Assembly: GCA_902795975.1 (NCBI GenBank)
Contig: CADBNE010000029.1
Location: 22,696-86,695 of the forward strand
Length of the DNA: 64,000 nt
Direction: 5' to 3'
Source: an uncultured Erysipelotrichaceae bacterium
Lineage (GTDB): Bacteria; Bacillota_I; Bacilli_A; RF39; UBA660
Shown here: positions 63,773-64,000 of the stretch, one piece after another
Layout: each line of letters opens with the position of its first letter
Position numbering within the stretch: the first letter of the stretch is position 1
Program-made: the position numbers and the translations under genes
The notes under the pieces: generated by a model
Told to the model about the DNA's origin: nothing
What the model saw: only the letters and a program-made list of their open reading frames with translations
The model's database searches: none

Positions 63773-64000
63773 CAAATACATGTATTGGTACATCTTTAAA
63801 TTTATCAATTTTTGCTTTATCTTTAAAGATAATATCTAATTTTTCTTTTATTTGTTCTCTTGAGAATGGTTTTGCTAAATAATCTTCAAATCCTAATGAC
63901 ATATATCTTTCTTTAGAACCTGCTATAGCATCTGCTGTTAAAGCTATTACTGGTGTATTAAAACTACTATCCTCTTTTAAATGTTTTAAAGCAGTTTCAC
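63756..64000 (-). CDS. Response-regulator receiver domain, C-terminal part (truncated by window end)
   Basis: Only the last about 80 residues are in the window. TPVIALTADAIAGSKERYMS, GFEDYLAKPFSREQIKEKL is the final third of a receiver domain, with the conserved Thr/Ala (LTADA) and Lys (AKPF), of the type found at the end of hybrid histidine kinases. The Asp phosphorylation site and anything upstream lie beyond the window, so whether it is a hybrid kinase or single regulator is not decidable. Confidence 0.8.
   Translation of the reverse strand, partial: ETALKHLKEDSSFNTPVIALTADAIAGSKERYMSLGFEDYLAKPFSREQIKEKLDIIFKDKAKIDKFKDVPIHVFGKKNN

Overview
The window is extremely AT-rich and densely coded, and almost every gene lies on the minus strand. 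It uses the standard genetic code: TGA ends genes such as the one at 13055-14614 and TGG encodes Trp. Shine-Dalgarno sequences (AGGAGG, AGGTGAT) precede nearly every start. Gene content and order point to an uncultivated, small-genome Bacillota of the Bacilli side that forms endospores or descends from spore formers: spoIVFA-spoIVFB next to rplU-prp-rpmA, spoIVA, an uninterrupted pro-sigma-K gene, rodZ-pgsA, gpsB-rnpB, recU-ponA and rlmN-prpC-prkC-rsgA-rpe. Placement below class is not possible from this sequence alone.

Layout. 0.1-4.9 kb: a giant helical-repeat protein. 4.9-8.9 kb: rpmA, prp and rplU (with a promoter and an L21-type leader), a kinase-like gene, then the membrane protease SpoIVFB and its regulator SpoIVFA. 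9-12.3 kb: two thiol-fold membrane-anchored proteins, pgsA and rodZ. 12.3-13 kb: RNase P RNA directly abutting gpsB. 13-15.8 kb: a GT-C-like membrane protein, a surface protein and a 33-residue ORF. 15.9-19.2 kb (+): recU-ponA. 19.2-19.8 kb: no protein gene, but an apparently standalone structured RNA on the minus strand. 19.8-26 kb: a degenerate sortase, a polysaccharide deacetylase, two family 2 glycosyltransferases, an unknown protein and a papain-like surface peptidase. 26-30.3 kb: spoIVA, two WXG100-like helical proteins, a membrane-tethered phosphoglycerate-mutase pseudoenzyme and an unknown gene. 30.3-35.9 kb: engB, genuine gpmI, a KinB-like histidine kinase, a PTS IIB-like relic and rodA (+). 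36-42.4 kb: tig, rpe, rsgA, prkC, prpC, rlmN. 42.5-46.3 kb: an unknown charged protein, a rhomboid protease, rluD and lspA. 46.4-58.9 kb: an unusual block holding two large sigma-70-like proteins in an operon with a 1202-residue SF2 helicase, a small OB-like protein, a second giant repeat protein and a 50-residue ORF. 58.9-64 kb: recD2, sigK (+), a zinc-ribbon/hendecad-repeat membrane protein, tandem paralogues of unknown function and the end of a receiver-domain protein.

How the parts fit. SpoIVFB, SpoIVFA and pro-sigma-K form the known mother-cell signalling module of sporulation, and SpoIVA is the spore-coat basement ATPase. The KinB-like kinase and two other minus-strand genes are preceded by TGTCGAA (Spo0A-box) sequences at similar distances from a possible -10. 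Cell-envelope genes (ponA, rodA, gpsB, rodZ, prkC/prpC, deacetylase, glycosyltransferases) make up much of the rest. The most novel material is the intergenic RNA at 19252-19690, the helicase/double-sigma operon, and several pseudoenzymes kept as full-length genes (sortase, phosphoglycerate mutase, PTS IIB). No tRNA, rRNA, CRISPR array or insertion sequence was found.
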